From positions 62,001 to 126,000 of the forward strand of contig NZ_MUYU01000005.1 of NCBI RefSeq assembly GCF_002014825.1: a stretch of DNA of 64,000 bases. The letters are read 5' to 3'. The number at the start of each line of letters is the position of its first letter. The stretch's first letter is position 1. A program made the position numbers and the translations under genes. Below the pieces are notes generated by a model, which worked only from the letters and a program-made list of their open reading frames with translations, had not been told where the DNA came from and made no database searches. Shown piece by piece: positions 8,410-17,040 of this stretch. Source of the stretch: Moraxella pluranimalium. GTDB lineage: Bacteria; Pseudomonadota; Gammaproteobacteria; Pseudomonadales; Moraxellaceae.

Positions 8410-10083
8410 ATGTCCAATCAATCGCCCGTGATGGCATTTCTTGCCAAACTTCATCAGCAAGTGCCGATGTTGTGTCGGTGGCTTGTGATGATGCTGTGTA
8501 GCTGTGTTTTATTTAGCGCGCCGAGTTATGCCACCACTGCCAAGCTTGGGCTAAAAACCACACAAAGCGAACAGCCTGCCGAAGTGTGGTCGGACAGCTA
8601 CGGGCGAGATACGCCACGCAGTACGGTGCAGGGCTTTATGTCGGCGTTATCCAGCGAAGATACCGAGCTTGCCAGTCGCTATTTGGATTCGGCGTTTTTG
8701 AACAAATCCAAAGTATCCAATGCGGACATCGTGGCGCAGTTCAAGCAGGCGCTGGATACGGGCGGTCGCCTTGAGCCACTGTTGCAATTATCTGATGCCA
8801 AAGAAGGGGATGTGGGCGATTTGTTGCCTCATGCCCAAGAAAAAGTCGGTAGCATCCGCATTGCTGATAAGTCGGTGGATGTACTGCTTGTGCGTAAGGT
8901 GGATAAAGACGGCAATCGCTATTGGCAGTTTGCCGGTGAGACTTTGGCGAATTTGCCCGATGTACATAGCACAGGGCGGACTTGGGCGAGTTATTTTGAG
9001 ATTGAGCAGTTAAAGGGCGTTAAGCTGTTTGATTTTGAGCTCTCAAAAATAGTCGCACTTGCGGTGATGGTGCTACTTAGCCTTGCGGTGGCGTATGCGC
9101 TGGTGTGGCTGATTTTTGTCATCAGTCGATGGGCGTTCCCACGATTGACGGGCAAGCGTTTTGCCATCTCGCCAAATGTCATCATGCCAATCGCCATCAT
9201 CGTCGTTGCGATGCTATTATCCGAAATCATGCTACGAGCAGGCGTGCCTGTGACCATCCGCACCCCTGTGGCTCGTCTAAAAGAAGTGGTGGCGTGGATT
9301 GCGACCACTTGGCTTGCGTTTCGCTTGATTGATGGTGTCTTTCGCCGTGCCGAAGCCAACTCGCTCAAGCGTAATCGCCCCGAGCAGGTGTCGCTTTTGG
9401 GCTTGTCTCGTAAGCTTGCCAAAGTGTTTATTCTGATTTTGGCGATTATCATCATCTTTGGCAACTTGGGCTTTGATTTGACCACAGGGATTGCGGCGCT
9501 TGGGGTGGGTGGTTTGGCATTGGCGTTCGGTGCGCAAAAAACCATCGAAAATCTCATCGGCTCGGTGGTCGTCGTCGCTGACCGTCCTGTTCATGTGGGA
9601 GATTATTGTAAATTTGGCACTTATGAAGGCGTGGTGATTGATATTGGCATCCGCTCAACTCGTATCCGCACGCTCAATCGCACTGTGGTCACTGTGCCAA
9701 ATGGTGAATTTTCTGCCTTGCAGATTGAGAACTTTACCGCAAGAGATATGTTCTATTTTCTGCATAATTTATTTATCAAACGCACCGCAGATTTGGCAGA
9801 AGTAGAGCGGATGATTGCTGATTTGCAAGGCTTTTTGGCATCACATACCTTGACCAATGATGAGTGGAATCAGGTGTGGATAAAAGAGCTACGCCAAGAC
9901 TGCTATGTCATCGAGATGCGTGCTTATATCAATGCAAGCGGGGCGCAGGATTTTTATGCCAAGCAGACCCAGCTTGCCTTAGCGGTGCTCAAATTTTTAG
10001 AAAATTATCAAGTGGAGCACGCCTTGCCAAGTCAGACTGTGGTGCTAGACGACAAAAACCGCCTAAATCAGGCAGATTCGTGA
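8410..10083 (+). CDS. MscS-family mechanosensitive ion channel
   Basis: The start at 8410 is chosen because GGGGAG precedes it at correct spacing and it opens a signal peptide ending near SAPSYA. The frame itself is open from 8341. The 557-residue protein has a periplasmic N-terminal domain (about 35-200) and about four membrane helices. The MscS pore helix and beta domain contain ALGVGGLALAFGAQ, followed by DRPVHVGDYCKFG and VPNGEFS. It would open under membrane tension to release solutes during hypo-osmotic shock. The TatD-family gene follows after 31 bp, so the two are probably co-transcribed. The exact paralogue group is uncertain. Confidence 0.93.
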   Translation: MSNQSPVMAFLAKLHQQVPMLCRWLVMMLCSCVLFSAPSYATTAKLGLKTTQSEQPAEVWSDSYGRDTPRSTVQGFMSALSSEDTELASRYLDSAFLNKSKVSNADIVAQFKQALDTGGRLEPLLQLSDAKEGDVGDLLPHAQEKVGSIRIADKSVDVLLVRKVDKDGNRYWQFAGETLANLPDVHSTGRTWASYFEIEQLKGVKLFDFELSKIVALAVMVLLSLAVAYALVWLIFVISRWAFPRLTGKRFAISPNVIMPIAIIVVAMLLSEIMLRAGVPVTIRTPVARLKEVVAWIATTWLAFRLIDGVFRRAEANSLKRNRPEQVSLLGLSRKLAKVFILILAIIIIFGNLGFDLTTGIAALGVGGLALAFGAQKTIENLIGSVVVVADRPVHVGDYCKFGTYEGVVIDIGIRSTRIRTLNRTVVTVPNGEFSALQIENFTARDMFYFLHNLFIKRTADLAEVERMIADLQGFLASHTLTNDEWNQVWIKELRQDCYVIEMRAYINASGAQDFYAKQTQLALAVLKFLENYQVEHALPSQTVVLDDKNRLNQADS

Positions 10084-10114
10084 TAAAATACGGCATTTTA
10101 TTAAGAGAACGACC

Positions 10115-10921
10115 ATGCACACCGATTCACATTGCCACTTAACCTATCTAAAGCTTGATAATCACGACCAGTCGCCACGCCAGCTACTCACCGCCATGCG
10201 TGAAGCAAGCGTTAGCCGTGCGATGGCGATTATGTGTAAGTTTGATGAAAACGATGCCATCCGTGCATGGGTGGATTTGGCGATGAGTGATGAGAGCCTG
10301 CCTGATATTGGCATGAGTGTGGGGATTCACCCTTGCCAAGATGAAGCGATGCTAAATAATGTGCAGGTGGATGATTTATTGGCGCTTGATACCGATAAGG
10401 TGTGGGCATTTGGCGAAACGGGGCTGGATTATTATTGGGATGAAAATAAAAAGTTTGCCCAAAAGCACAGCTTTGCCACGCATATCGCCGCTAGTAAAAT
10501 CGCCAAAAAACCCATCATCGTGCATACTCGCAGTGCCTATCATGATACTTTAGATGTATTACACAGTGAGAGCTGTGAGCATGGCATCATTCACTGCTTT
10601 ACCGAAGATTATGCCTTTGCCAAGCGAGCACTGGATATGGGGCTATATATCTCGCTATCGGGGATTGTCAGCTTTAATAAATCCGAAGCGCTGCGTGAAG
10701 TCGCCAAACAGCTCCCCTTAGACCGCTTATTGATTGAGACGGACAGCCCGTATCTAGCGCCCGTGCCTAAGCGTGGGCGTGATAATGAGCCGACCTATGT
10801 GCCGTATGTGGCAGATGCACTCGCCAAAGTCTATGGCATTGATAGCCAAGAGATTGGGCGGATAACCAGTCAGAATTTTGTGAATTTGGTGAATCAATAT
10901 AAAGTGGTTATTGGTGAGTGA
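10115..10921 (+). CDS. TatD-family metal-dependent hydrolase (YcfH type)
   Basis: The protein is a 268-residue cytosolic amidohydrolase-fold deoxyribonuclease. Metal-ligand motifs occur in family order: DSHCHL at 4-9, GETGLDYY at 100-107 with its Glu ligand, VHTR at 136-139, HCFTE at 160-164, and TDSPYLAPVPKRG beginning at 209 with the essential Asp. TatD enzymes have 3'-5' exonuclease or DNA-repair activity. The physiological substrate of YcfH-type members is unclear. The gene starts 31 bp after the channel gene and ends 150 bp before dusA. Confidence 0.93.
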   Translation: MHTDSHCHLTYLKLDNHDQSPRQLLTAMREASVSRAMAIMCKFDENDAIRAWVDLAMSDESLPDIGMSVGIHPCQDEAMLNNVQVDDLLALDTDKVWAFGETGLDYYWDENKKFAQKHSFATHIAASKIAKKPIIVHTRSAYHDTLDVLHSESCEHGIIHCFTEDYAFAKRALDMGLYISLSGIVSFNKSEALREVAKQLPLDRLLIETDSPYLAPVPKRGRDNEPTYVPYVADALAKVYGIDSQEIGRITSQNFVNLVNQYKVVIGE

Positions 10922-10990
10922 TAGGGTATTTGCACTATCAAAAAAATGACCAAAAAATAGTGCAAATATAGTACAACGCATATGCACAAA

Positions 10991-11030
10991 AACACAAGTA
11001 AACACAAACAAACACAAGTAAGTACAAGAT
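10991..11030. repeat. Four imperfect 10-bp tandem repeats upstream of dusA
   Basis: The consecutive 10-mers are AACACAAGTA, AACACAAACA, AACACAAGTA and AGTACAAGAT. They lie 45-84 bp upstream of the dusA start, one helical turn apart. The function is unknown. Confidence 0.7.
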
Positions 11031-11074
11031 AAGATTTTTAAATAAGCAACTGATTTTAATAGAAAAATATGTAA

Positions 11075-12049
11075 ATGACTGATATGATTAAAAATAAGAG
11101 AATTAGCCTTGCACCGATGATCGATTGGACGACATCAGATTTTCGTGCGTTTGCCAGATTGTTCAATCCTAACATTCATCTTTATACCGAGATGATCAGC
11201 ACCAGCGCCATCCTAAAGGGCGATGCCGATCGTGTGCTACGCTTTGATGATACCGAGCATCCTGTGGTGCTACAGCTTGGCGGTTCGGATGCTGATGAGA
11301 TGGCGCAGGCGGTGCAGATTGCTGATACTAAGGGTTATGATGAATTTAACATCAATGTCGGCTGCCCGTCTGATCGTGTGCAGCACAATAAGATTGGCGC
11401 GTGCTTGATGGCAGAGCCACAGACGGTTGCCAAGATGGTGACGGCGATGCAGGCAGTTACCGATAAGCCTGTCACGGTCAAGCATCGCATTGGCATTGAT
11501 CATTTTGACAGCTATGAGTTTATGAAAGACTTTGTTGAGACGGTGGTGGGTGCAGGCTGTACGCATTTTATTGCTCATGCTCGCATTGCGTGGCTACAGG
11601 GTCTATCACCCAAGCAAAACCGTGAAATTCCGCCCCTACGCTATGATGATATTTATCGGCTCAAGCAAGATTTTCCGTCACTAACCATTGAGATTAATGG
11701 CGGGATTGATCAGATGGATGCCATTCGTGAGCATCTACAGTATGTCGATGGCGTGATGATTGGGCGTGCGTTTTATCACAATCCTTATCTGATGGCAGAG
11801 TGTAATGAGTTGTGGGGGCTACCGATGCCGAGCCGTCGAGAGATTTTTGAAGGGTTGATGGTATATCTTGCCAAGCGAGCCGATGAAGGCGCAAATCTTG
11901 CCACCTTGACACGGCATTATTTGGGCTTATTTCAAGGGCTGACAGGTGCACGAGCATGGCGACAGGCATTGAGCAGTAAGCCGTCTTTGACACTGGATGA
12001 CATCCGCCGTGCAGGTGAGCAGGTGCTAACCCAAAATCACGAGCAATAA
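11075..12049 (+). CDS. dusA: tRNA-dihydrouridine(20/20a) synthase
   Basis: DusA reduces U20/U20a in the tRNA D-loop with FMN and NADPH. The 324-residue protein opens with RISLAPMIDWT, the FMN-binding start of the TIM barrel. The catalytic Cys is C97 in NVGCPSDRVQ. The DusA-specific segment HARIAWLQGLSPKQNR separates it from DusB and DusC. The last 24 bp overlap the 3' end of the convergent CPBP protease gene. Confidence 0.96.
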   Translation: MTDMIKNKRISLAPMIDWTTSDFRAFARLFNPNIHLYTEMISTSAILKGDADRVLRFDDTEHPVVLQLGGSDADEMAQAVQIADTKGYDEFNINVGCPSDRVQHNKIGACLMAEPQTVAKMVTAMQAVTDKPVTVKHRIGIDHFDSYEFMKDFVETVVGAGCTHFIAHARIAWLQGLSPKQNREIPPLRYDDIYRLKQDFPSLTIEINGGIDQMDAIREHLQYVDGVMIGRAFYHNPYLMAECNELWGLPMPSRREIFEGLMVYLAKRADEGANLATLTRHYLGLFQGLTGARAWRQALSSKPSLTLDDIRRAGEQVLTQNHEQ

Positions 12050-12790
12050 CACCAAGCTATTATTGATACTGTGAAGTAGCATCGGTGCAAACACCGAGCC
12101 TGTACGCACCCGAGCATAGCACAGACCCAGGGCGATGGCGAACATCATACCTGTATCAATCGGATTGTACTGAAAATGTAGCAGGGCAAATACCAAACTG
12201 CTCATCACGCTTGTCAGTATCGTGATATATCGAGCGTTATCAGTGATGGCACGAAAGACATCTTGTCCCAACCGCCAAAACAGCCCACGACAAATCAGCT
12301 CTTCATAAATCGGTGCGCACACCATCACCATTAAGCCAAATAGCCACATCGGTGTGTCATGCCCCATCAAAGCCGTGCTATCGGCTGATGGCACGGGTGA
12401 TAGGATATGGCTAAGTAGATTGGCGATAAGGCTTGAGCTTGCCACAATCGCCAAAAACACCCATAAGCACCGCCAAAACTGCCGTCCATCCATCGGCAGT
12501 AGTGCCAGATAATCTCGCCACAGTCGCCGTGCCGTCTTGGTATCCTTGGTATATCTTTTTAGGCGAAAATACTGCCAGAATACAATCAGCCACACCAAGC
12601 ACACTGCCGTCAGCACCACCGACATGACAAGTAAGGTATTATCCGTCACCTGATGATAAGGCGTAGCATCTGCCAAAGTGCGTAGAATAAGTAGCCAGCC
12701 ATTTTGTAGGGCGAACATGGTCGCCACCACCATCACCATCAAGCTTGTGGCGATAGCAGGTCGATAGCGTGGTAAGGTGCTTGCCTGCAT
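12026..12790 (-). CDS. CPBP-family intramembrane metalloprotease
   Basis: The product is a 254-residue polytopic membrane protein with about six to seven hydrophobic helices. It carries the CPBP/Abi motifs EELICRG (the EExxxR glutamates), then HFQYNP and HSINN, which supply the metal or catalytic histidines and asparagine. This superfamily includes CAAX-processing enzymes, bacteriocin-immunity proteins and MroQ-like regulators, so the substrate is unknown. It lies 5 bp downstream of the alpha/beta hydrolase gene on the same strand, so the two form a transcription unit. Its 3' end overlaps dusA tail to tail by 24 bp. Confidence 0.88.
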   Translation of the reverse strand: MQASTLPRYRPAIATSLMVMVVATMFALQNGWLLILRTLADATPYHQVTDNTLLVMSVVLTAVCLVWLIVFWQYFRLKRYTKDTKTARRLWRDYLALLPMDGRQFWRCLWVFLAIVASSSLIANLLSHILSPVPSADSTALMGHDTPMWLFGLMVMVCAPIYEELICRGLFWRLGQDVFRAITDNARYITILTSVMSSLVFALLHFQYNPIDTGMMFAIALGLCYARVRTGSVFAPMLLHSINNSLVLLLVILG

Positions 12791-12795
12791 GATGG

Positions 12796-13749
12796 CTATA
12801 ATTGGCGCAGGATAGTGGCTAGGATTTCATCACTGATGGCATCGGGTCGCTCAAGCGGGAACATATGCTCGCCATCGACATAGCGTACGGTCAGCCCAAA
12901 TTTGTGCTCGGCATCTTTATATGAGCCGATACGAGTAAAATGACTGTCCTTGCCTGCGATGATGGTCAAGGGACGCTTTGGGCTGATGGATTTGTACCAA
13001 TACAATGATGGAATGGTGCGAAAGATGGCGACTTCGATTGCTTTTGGGATGGCGAGCGTTACTTTGCCATCAGCCGTCGGTACAAAGCCGTGCTGAATAT
13101 ATAGCCCAAAACAACGCTCATCAAACGGACGAAACAAAGGCTTATCTCGCAGTGCTTGATAGGCATCATCATAGCTATCAAAGGTGTCTTTGCGGTATTT
13201 GGATTTGCCGGCAGGCGAGAGCTTATCAATCATACGATTGGCAAGGGCTGGTATTCGGTTGAACTTGCTATCGGCAGTTTTGGCAAGATGCCAAAGCAGG
13301 CTATTTTTACCCGTCAATAGTGATGGGTCAAGTAGCACTGCTTGGCTAATCGGCTTGGGATTGGCAAGCAAAGTCTGCATCGTTGTCATCGCCCCGACCG
13401 AATGTCCAACCGCCACCACCGTTGGCACGCCATGCTTATAACAGGCATCATCAATGCTATCACTGACTTGACGAGTCAGGCTCTGCCAATGATTATCCAT
13501 CGGATAATTGGGATGTGTGCCAAGCTTATCAATACGCTCAATGGTGAAGTGCTTTTCTAGTCGCTCAAGTATCGGCAGATAAGTTGGTGATGGCACGCCA
13601 TTGGCATGGACGAAGTGTAGCACAGGCTTGCCGGTGAGCTTGGATTTGGGTAAGGTGTCAAGCTGTGCCAGTTGTTCGGTGCTGAATTGGGTATTGGGTT
13701 GGATATTGGGTTGCGTGTTGGCTTGGATATTGGGCTGTGCGGTTGTCAT
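12796..13749 (-). CDS. Alpha/beta-fold hydrolase
   Basis: The protein has 317 residues from the ATG at 13749; the frame is open to an ATG at 13794, which would add 15 residues. The N-terminus is a Gln/Asn/Pro-rich repeat (AQPNIQANTQPNIQPNTQ), followed by the fold. The oxyanion-hole strand is HFVHANGVPS, the nucleophile elbow GHSVGAM, and the acid and histidine late (AGKDSHF, DGEHMFP). No signal peptide is present, so it is probably cytosolic. The substrate cannot be read from the sequence. It forms an operon with the CPBP protease. Confidence 0.85.
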   Translation of the reverse strand: MTTAQPNIQANTQPNIQPNTQFSTEQLAQLDTLPKSKLTGKPVLHFVHANGVPSPTYLPILERLEKHFTIERIDKLGTHPNYPMDNHWQSLTRQVSDSIDDACYKHGVPTVVAVGHSVGAMTTMQTLLANPKPISQAVLLDPSLLTGKNSLLWHLAKTADSKFNRIPALANRMIDKLSPAGKSKYRKDTFDSYDDAYQALRDKPLFRPFDERCFGLYIQHGFVPTADGKVTLAIPKAIEVAIFRTIPSLYWYKSISPKRPLTIIAGKDSHFTRIGSYKDAEHKFGLTVRYVDGEHMFPLERPDAISDEILATILRQL

Positions 13750-13868
13750 TATAGTGTCCATTTTTATTAAGATAAAATGTCTTAGCATACCCAATTATCA
13801 CTGATTTTACCAGTAAAAAAATCATGACCTAAGAGTGTTGATAAATGTGCAAAATTTATACCAAATTA

Positions 13869-13910
13869 ACACAGCGGTAACGCAAATCCACACTCGCTGT
13901 GTGCTATAAT
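13869..13910 (+). promoter_or_regulatory. glmM: Probable glmM promoter with overlapping inverted repeat
   Basis: A perfect TATAAT at 13905-13910 sits directly after the inverted repeat ACACAGCG (13869-13876) / CGCTGTGT (13895-13902). The repeat therefore covers the expected -35 region. A further hairpin, CACTTA/TAAGTG (14014-14030), precedes the glmM ribosome-binding site. Confidence 0.45.
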
Positions 13911-14042
13911 CTGCCATGTTCTTGTTGTACAAAATCTGACCAAATGACAGCCGTTGATTTTTTATATGAATGGGTGTCAAAAGTGTTCGATGAATGTACA
14001 GTGTATGATGATTCACTTAATTGCTAAGTGTAAGGATAAATA

Positions 14043-15398
14043 ATGAGCTATTTTGGTACTGATGGGATTCGTGGGCAGTTTGGGACATTTCCGATTACCC
14101 CTGATTTTTTACTGCGTTTGGGCTTTGGGGCGGGTCGTGTGTTGGTCGCCCAAAATCCAAGCAAACGCCCAAGCGTCTTGATTGGTAAGGATACACGCTT
14201 GTCAGGCTATGTGATTGAAGCGGCACTACAAGCGGGATTTAACGCGGCAGGTGTCGATGTCTATATGCTTGGCCCATTGCCGACGCCTGCGATTGCGCAT
14301 TTGGTCAAAAGCTTCCATGCTGACATGGGTGTGGTGATTTCGGCAAGTCATAACCCGTATCAAGATAACGGTGTCAAATTCTTCTCAAACGAAGGCAAAA
14401 AAATCTCCGATGAGCTCCAAGACGCCATTAATGTCGAGCTTGATTACCTAGTTGGTGATACTGATGCGCGCCTAGCACGCCTAGCAGGTATCAAGGCAGA
14501 TAGTATCGGTAAAAACCATCGTGTCGCCGATGCCAAAGGCCGCTATATTGAATACTGCAAAGGCAGCTTCCCTTATCATTACAATTTATCACATCTAAAA
14601 ATTGTCGTGGATTGTGCTAACGGTGCAGGGCATAGCGTCGCCCCACGAGTGCTAAAAGAGCTTGGCGCTAAGGTCATCGCCATCCACAATAACCCAGATG
14701 GTGTCAATATCAATGATAACTGCGGCTCAACACACCCTGAAGTGCTACAAGCTGCCGTGCGTGAACACGGCGCTGACGTCGGCATCGCCCTAGATGGTGA
14801 TGGTGACCGTATCATTATGACCGATGAGCATGGCAATATCGTCGATGGTGATAGCATCCTGTATGTGCTTGCCAAGCACCTACAGCCTGCAGGCGTGGTG
14901 GGCACACTGATGAGTAATGTGGCACTTGAGCTAGCTTTGGCAGAGCGTGGCATTGAGTTTCACCGTGCTAAGGTCGGTGACCGCTATGTGATGAAAGACC
15001 TAGAAACTCGTGGTTGGACGATTGGCGGTGAGCCATCAGGTCATATTCTATGCCTAGATAAGAGCCGTACAGGTGATGCCATCGTCGCAGGTTTGCAAGT
15101 GTTATCCTGCATGGCGGAGACGGGCAAAAAACTGTCGGAGTTGACGCAAGGCTACACACCATTTCCACAGACCTTGATTAATGTCCGCCTATCGCAGATG
15201 AGCGATCCGTATGCCAATGATGAGCTATCGACTATCTTTGCTCAAGCAGAGAGTGAGCTGACGGGTAAGGGTCGCCTACTGATTCGTAAATCAGGCACTG
15301 AGCCTGTCATCCGTGTGATGGTCGAGCACCAAGATGCCGACACTTGCCAAGCGATGGCGCAGAATCTTGCGGATCATGTCAAGCGAGTGCTGGCGTGA
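14043..15398 (+). CDS. glmM: Phosphoglucosamine mutase
   Basis: GlmM converts glucosamine-6-phosphate to glucosamine-1-phosphate on the route to UDP-GlcNAc, for peptidoglycan and LPS. The 451-residue cytosolic protein starts [11 protein letters not shown]. The phosphoserine is S102 in [13 protein letters not shown], the Mg-binding loop is DGDGD at 251-255, and the phosphate-binding [12 protein letters not shown] is near the C-terminus. It is monocistronic, with its own promoter and terminator, and lies away from folP, its frequent neighbour. Confidence 0.97.
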   Translation: MSYFGTDGIRGQFGTFPITPDFLLRLGFGAGRVLVAQNPSKRPSVLIGKDTRLSGYVIEAALQAGFNAAGVDVYMLGPLPTPAIAHLVKSFHADMGVVISASHNPYQDNGVKFFSNEGKKISDELQDAINVELDYLVGDTDARLARLAGIKADSIGKNHRVADAKGRYIEYCKGSFPYHYNLSHLKIVVDCANGAGHSVAPRVLKELGAKVIAIHNNPDGVNINDNCGSTHPEVLQAAVREHGADVGIALDGDGDRIIMTDEHGNIVDGDSILYVLAKHLQPAGVVGTLMSNVALELALAERGIEFHRAKVGDRYVMKDLETRGWTIGGEPSGHILCLDKSRTGDAIVAGLQVLSCMAETGKKLSELTQGYTPFPQTLINVRLSQMSDPYANDELSTIFAQAESELTGKGRLLIRKSGTEPVIRVMVEHQDADTCQAMAQNLADHVKRVLA

Positions 15399-15410
15399 TT
15401 TGATATCTAT

Positions 15411-15450
15411 AATAACCGCTGATACTGATGTATGAGCGGTTATTTTTTTT
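15411..15450 (+). terminator. Intrinsic terminator after glmM
   Basis: AATAACCGCT pairs with AGCGGTTATT around a 14-nt loop, followed by eight or more T, 13 bp after the glmM stop. Confidence 0.92.
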
Positions 15451-15556
15451 GTATCTAGATTTGTATTTAGCAGTGCAGAAATTCCCCACCATTTATAAGG
15501 TAATCGGTGTATAATAAACCATCTTGTAACCCAATCATCAGAACAAGGGGAATCTC

Positions 15557-16192
15557 ATGGATCTAACTGACCACAGACAATCATACGAAAAACACACGCT
15601 GCCTGATACAGGTCTGCCGACGACACCGTTTGAGCTATTTCGCACATGGTTTGATGAAGCGGTGGCAGAAGAACTGCCCGAGCCTTATGCGATGAGCCTT
15701 GCTACCTGTGGCGCAGATGGTCGCCCAAGCGTGCGTATCGTGCTGATGCGTGAGCTCACCGAGCGTGGCGTGGTGTTCTACACCAACTACGACAGTGCAA
15801 AAGGTCAAGATATCGCTGACAATCCCAATGCCGAAGTGCTGTTCTTTTGGCAGGGTCTAGAGCGTCAGGTGCGTCTATCGGGTCGCATTGAGAAGGTAAG
15901 TGCCGAAAAATCCGCCGCCTATTTTGCCAAGCGTCCCCGTGAAAGCCAGCTCGGTGCATGGGTGAGTGAGCCCCAAAGCGGTGTCGTGGCAAACCGTGCC
16001 ATCATCGAAGAAAAATACGCCATCTTGGATGAGACACACTCTGATGCTGTGCCATATCCGAGTTTTTGGGGTGGGTATGAGCTGATTGTGGACTGCGCAG
16101 AGTTTTGGCAGGGGCGTGTCGGTCGGATGCATGACCGTATGCGCTATACCGCTGATGGCGATGCGTGGCGTGTGGAGCGATTGTTGCCTTAG
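15557..16192 (+). CDS. pdxH: Pyridoxine/pyridoxamine 5'-phosphate oxidase
   Basis: PdxH oxidises pyridoxine- or pyridoxamine-5'-phosphate to pyridoxal phosphate with FMN and O2. The 211-residue protein carries the FMN-binding SVRIVLMRE, YTNYDSAKG and SRPRESQLG-like segments (KRPRESQLGAW). The C-terminal signature FWGGYELIVDCAEFWQGR is followed by RMHDRMRY. Length is as in E. coli (218). A good GGGG ribosome-binding site precedes the ATG. It is a single-gene unit with a terminator. Confidence 0.97.
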   Translation: MDLTDHRQSYEKHTLPDTGLPTTPFELFRTWFDEAVAEELPEPYAMSLATCGADGRPSVRIVLMRELTERGVVFYTNYDSAKGQDIADNPNAEVLFFWQGLERQVRLSGRIEKVSAEKSAAYFAKRPRESQLGAWVSEPQSGVVANRAIIEEKYAILDETHSDAVPYPSFWGGYELIVDCAEFWQGRVGRMHDRMRYTADGDAWRVERLLP

Positions 16193-16204
16193 GCTGTTTA
16201 TTTT

Positions 16205-16239
16205 ATCCCTGTCAAATGATATTGGCAGGGATTTTTTTT
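16205..16239 (+). terminator. Intrinsic terminator after pdxH
   Basis: ATCCCTG...CAGGGAT with additional CAA/TTG pairing, followed by eight T, 12 bp after the stop codon. Confidence 0.9.
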
Positions 16240-17040
16240 ATGTCTTTTTTGTCATAATATCATCAAAAACTGATTGAAAATCATACAAATATTTATGTAT
16301 ATACATACATTGTATAAAAACTTGTAATCAATGAACAGCTGCCAATATTTTTAAACTTTGATGAAAATTTATTCAATCTTTACAAATCGACACAATTTTT
16401 TTTGTAAAAAATTTGTCGCCGAATTGCACAGTTATTGATTGGCTTAATCTCGTCTGTTTAATCAATAAAATATATAAAAGAACGAGTTTTAATATATAAA
16501 ACATGTATATCAAATGTTATACACTTACAATTAATTACAAGATAAAACTGTCTAAAAAATAACCATAGTTCAAATAAATTCCAACAATATCATGATGTTG
16601 TAGAATTTCTGAAATATTATCACATATTATGTATTTACATAAGATTACATGGCAAACCATGATGTTTGTATAAATTGGCTAATAAATATACAGAAATACC
16701 ATCTCCAAAAATGCACACCATTAGTGTTAAATATTTATAAATATATTTTTATGAAATTGGTAATAATATTGCGATTAATGAATATAAGTTATTGAAATAT
16801 AATGATTTAATTGTATGGTGTATAAAAAATGTTATTATGTATATATCGTGTAATTCAGCAGGGGGGGGGTGTGGATTTATTAATTTTTCACAGTTATAAT
16901 GACGCTGACTTGGGTCTTGGCTGTGTTGCTATAGGGACAAGTTTCATCATTTGGGTGCGTTGATTGTGATATTTTTCTTAATGATATAGTATTACAATTA
17001 TCGCATGATTTTGGTAACTTATTAAATTTAAAGTGAATTT
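16240..17040. other. AT-rich non-coding gap upstream of the autotransporter
   Basis: About 800 bp are markedly richer in A+T than the flanks. No convincing gene is present; the short frames are full of stops. The poly(G)9 tract and the likely promoter of the trimeric autotransporter lie in its last 180 bp. AT-rich DNA of this kind is typical of H-NS-like silencing or horizontally acquired surface-protein loci (inference). Confidence 0.6.
16861..16869 (+). promoter_or_regulatory. Poly(G)9 tract upstream of the trimeric autotransporter (candidate phase-variation switch)
   Basis: Nine consecutive G lie 171 bp before the autotransporter ATG. A TATAAT sits at 16895-16900, so the tract lies immediately upstream of the expected -35 position (about 16872). 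Moraxella catarrhalis controls uspA1 expression by slippage in a poly(G) tract upstream of the gene, so a similar switch is plausible. Confidence 0.65.

Noticed and set aside
16751..16830. Short leader peptide gene in the AT-rich gap
   Set aside because: It is a very short frame without a ribosome-binding site, expected by chance in AT-rich DNA.
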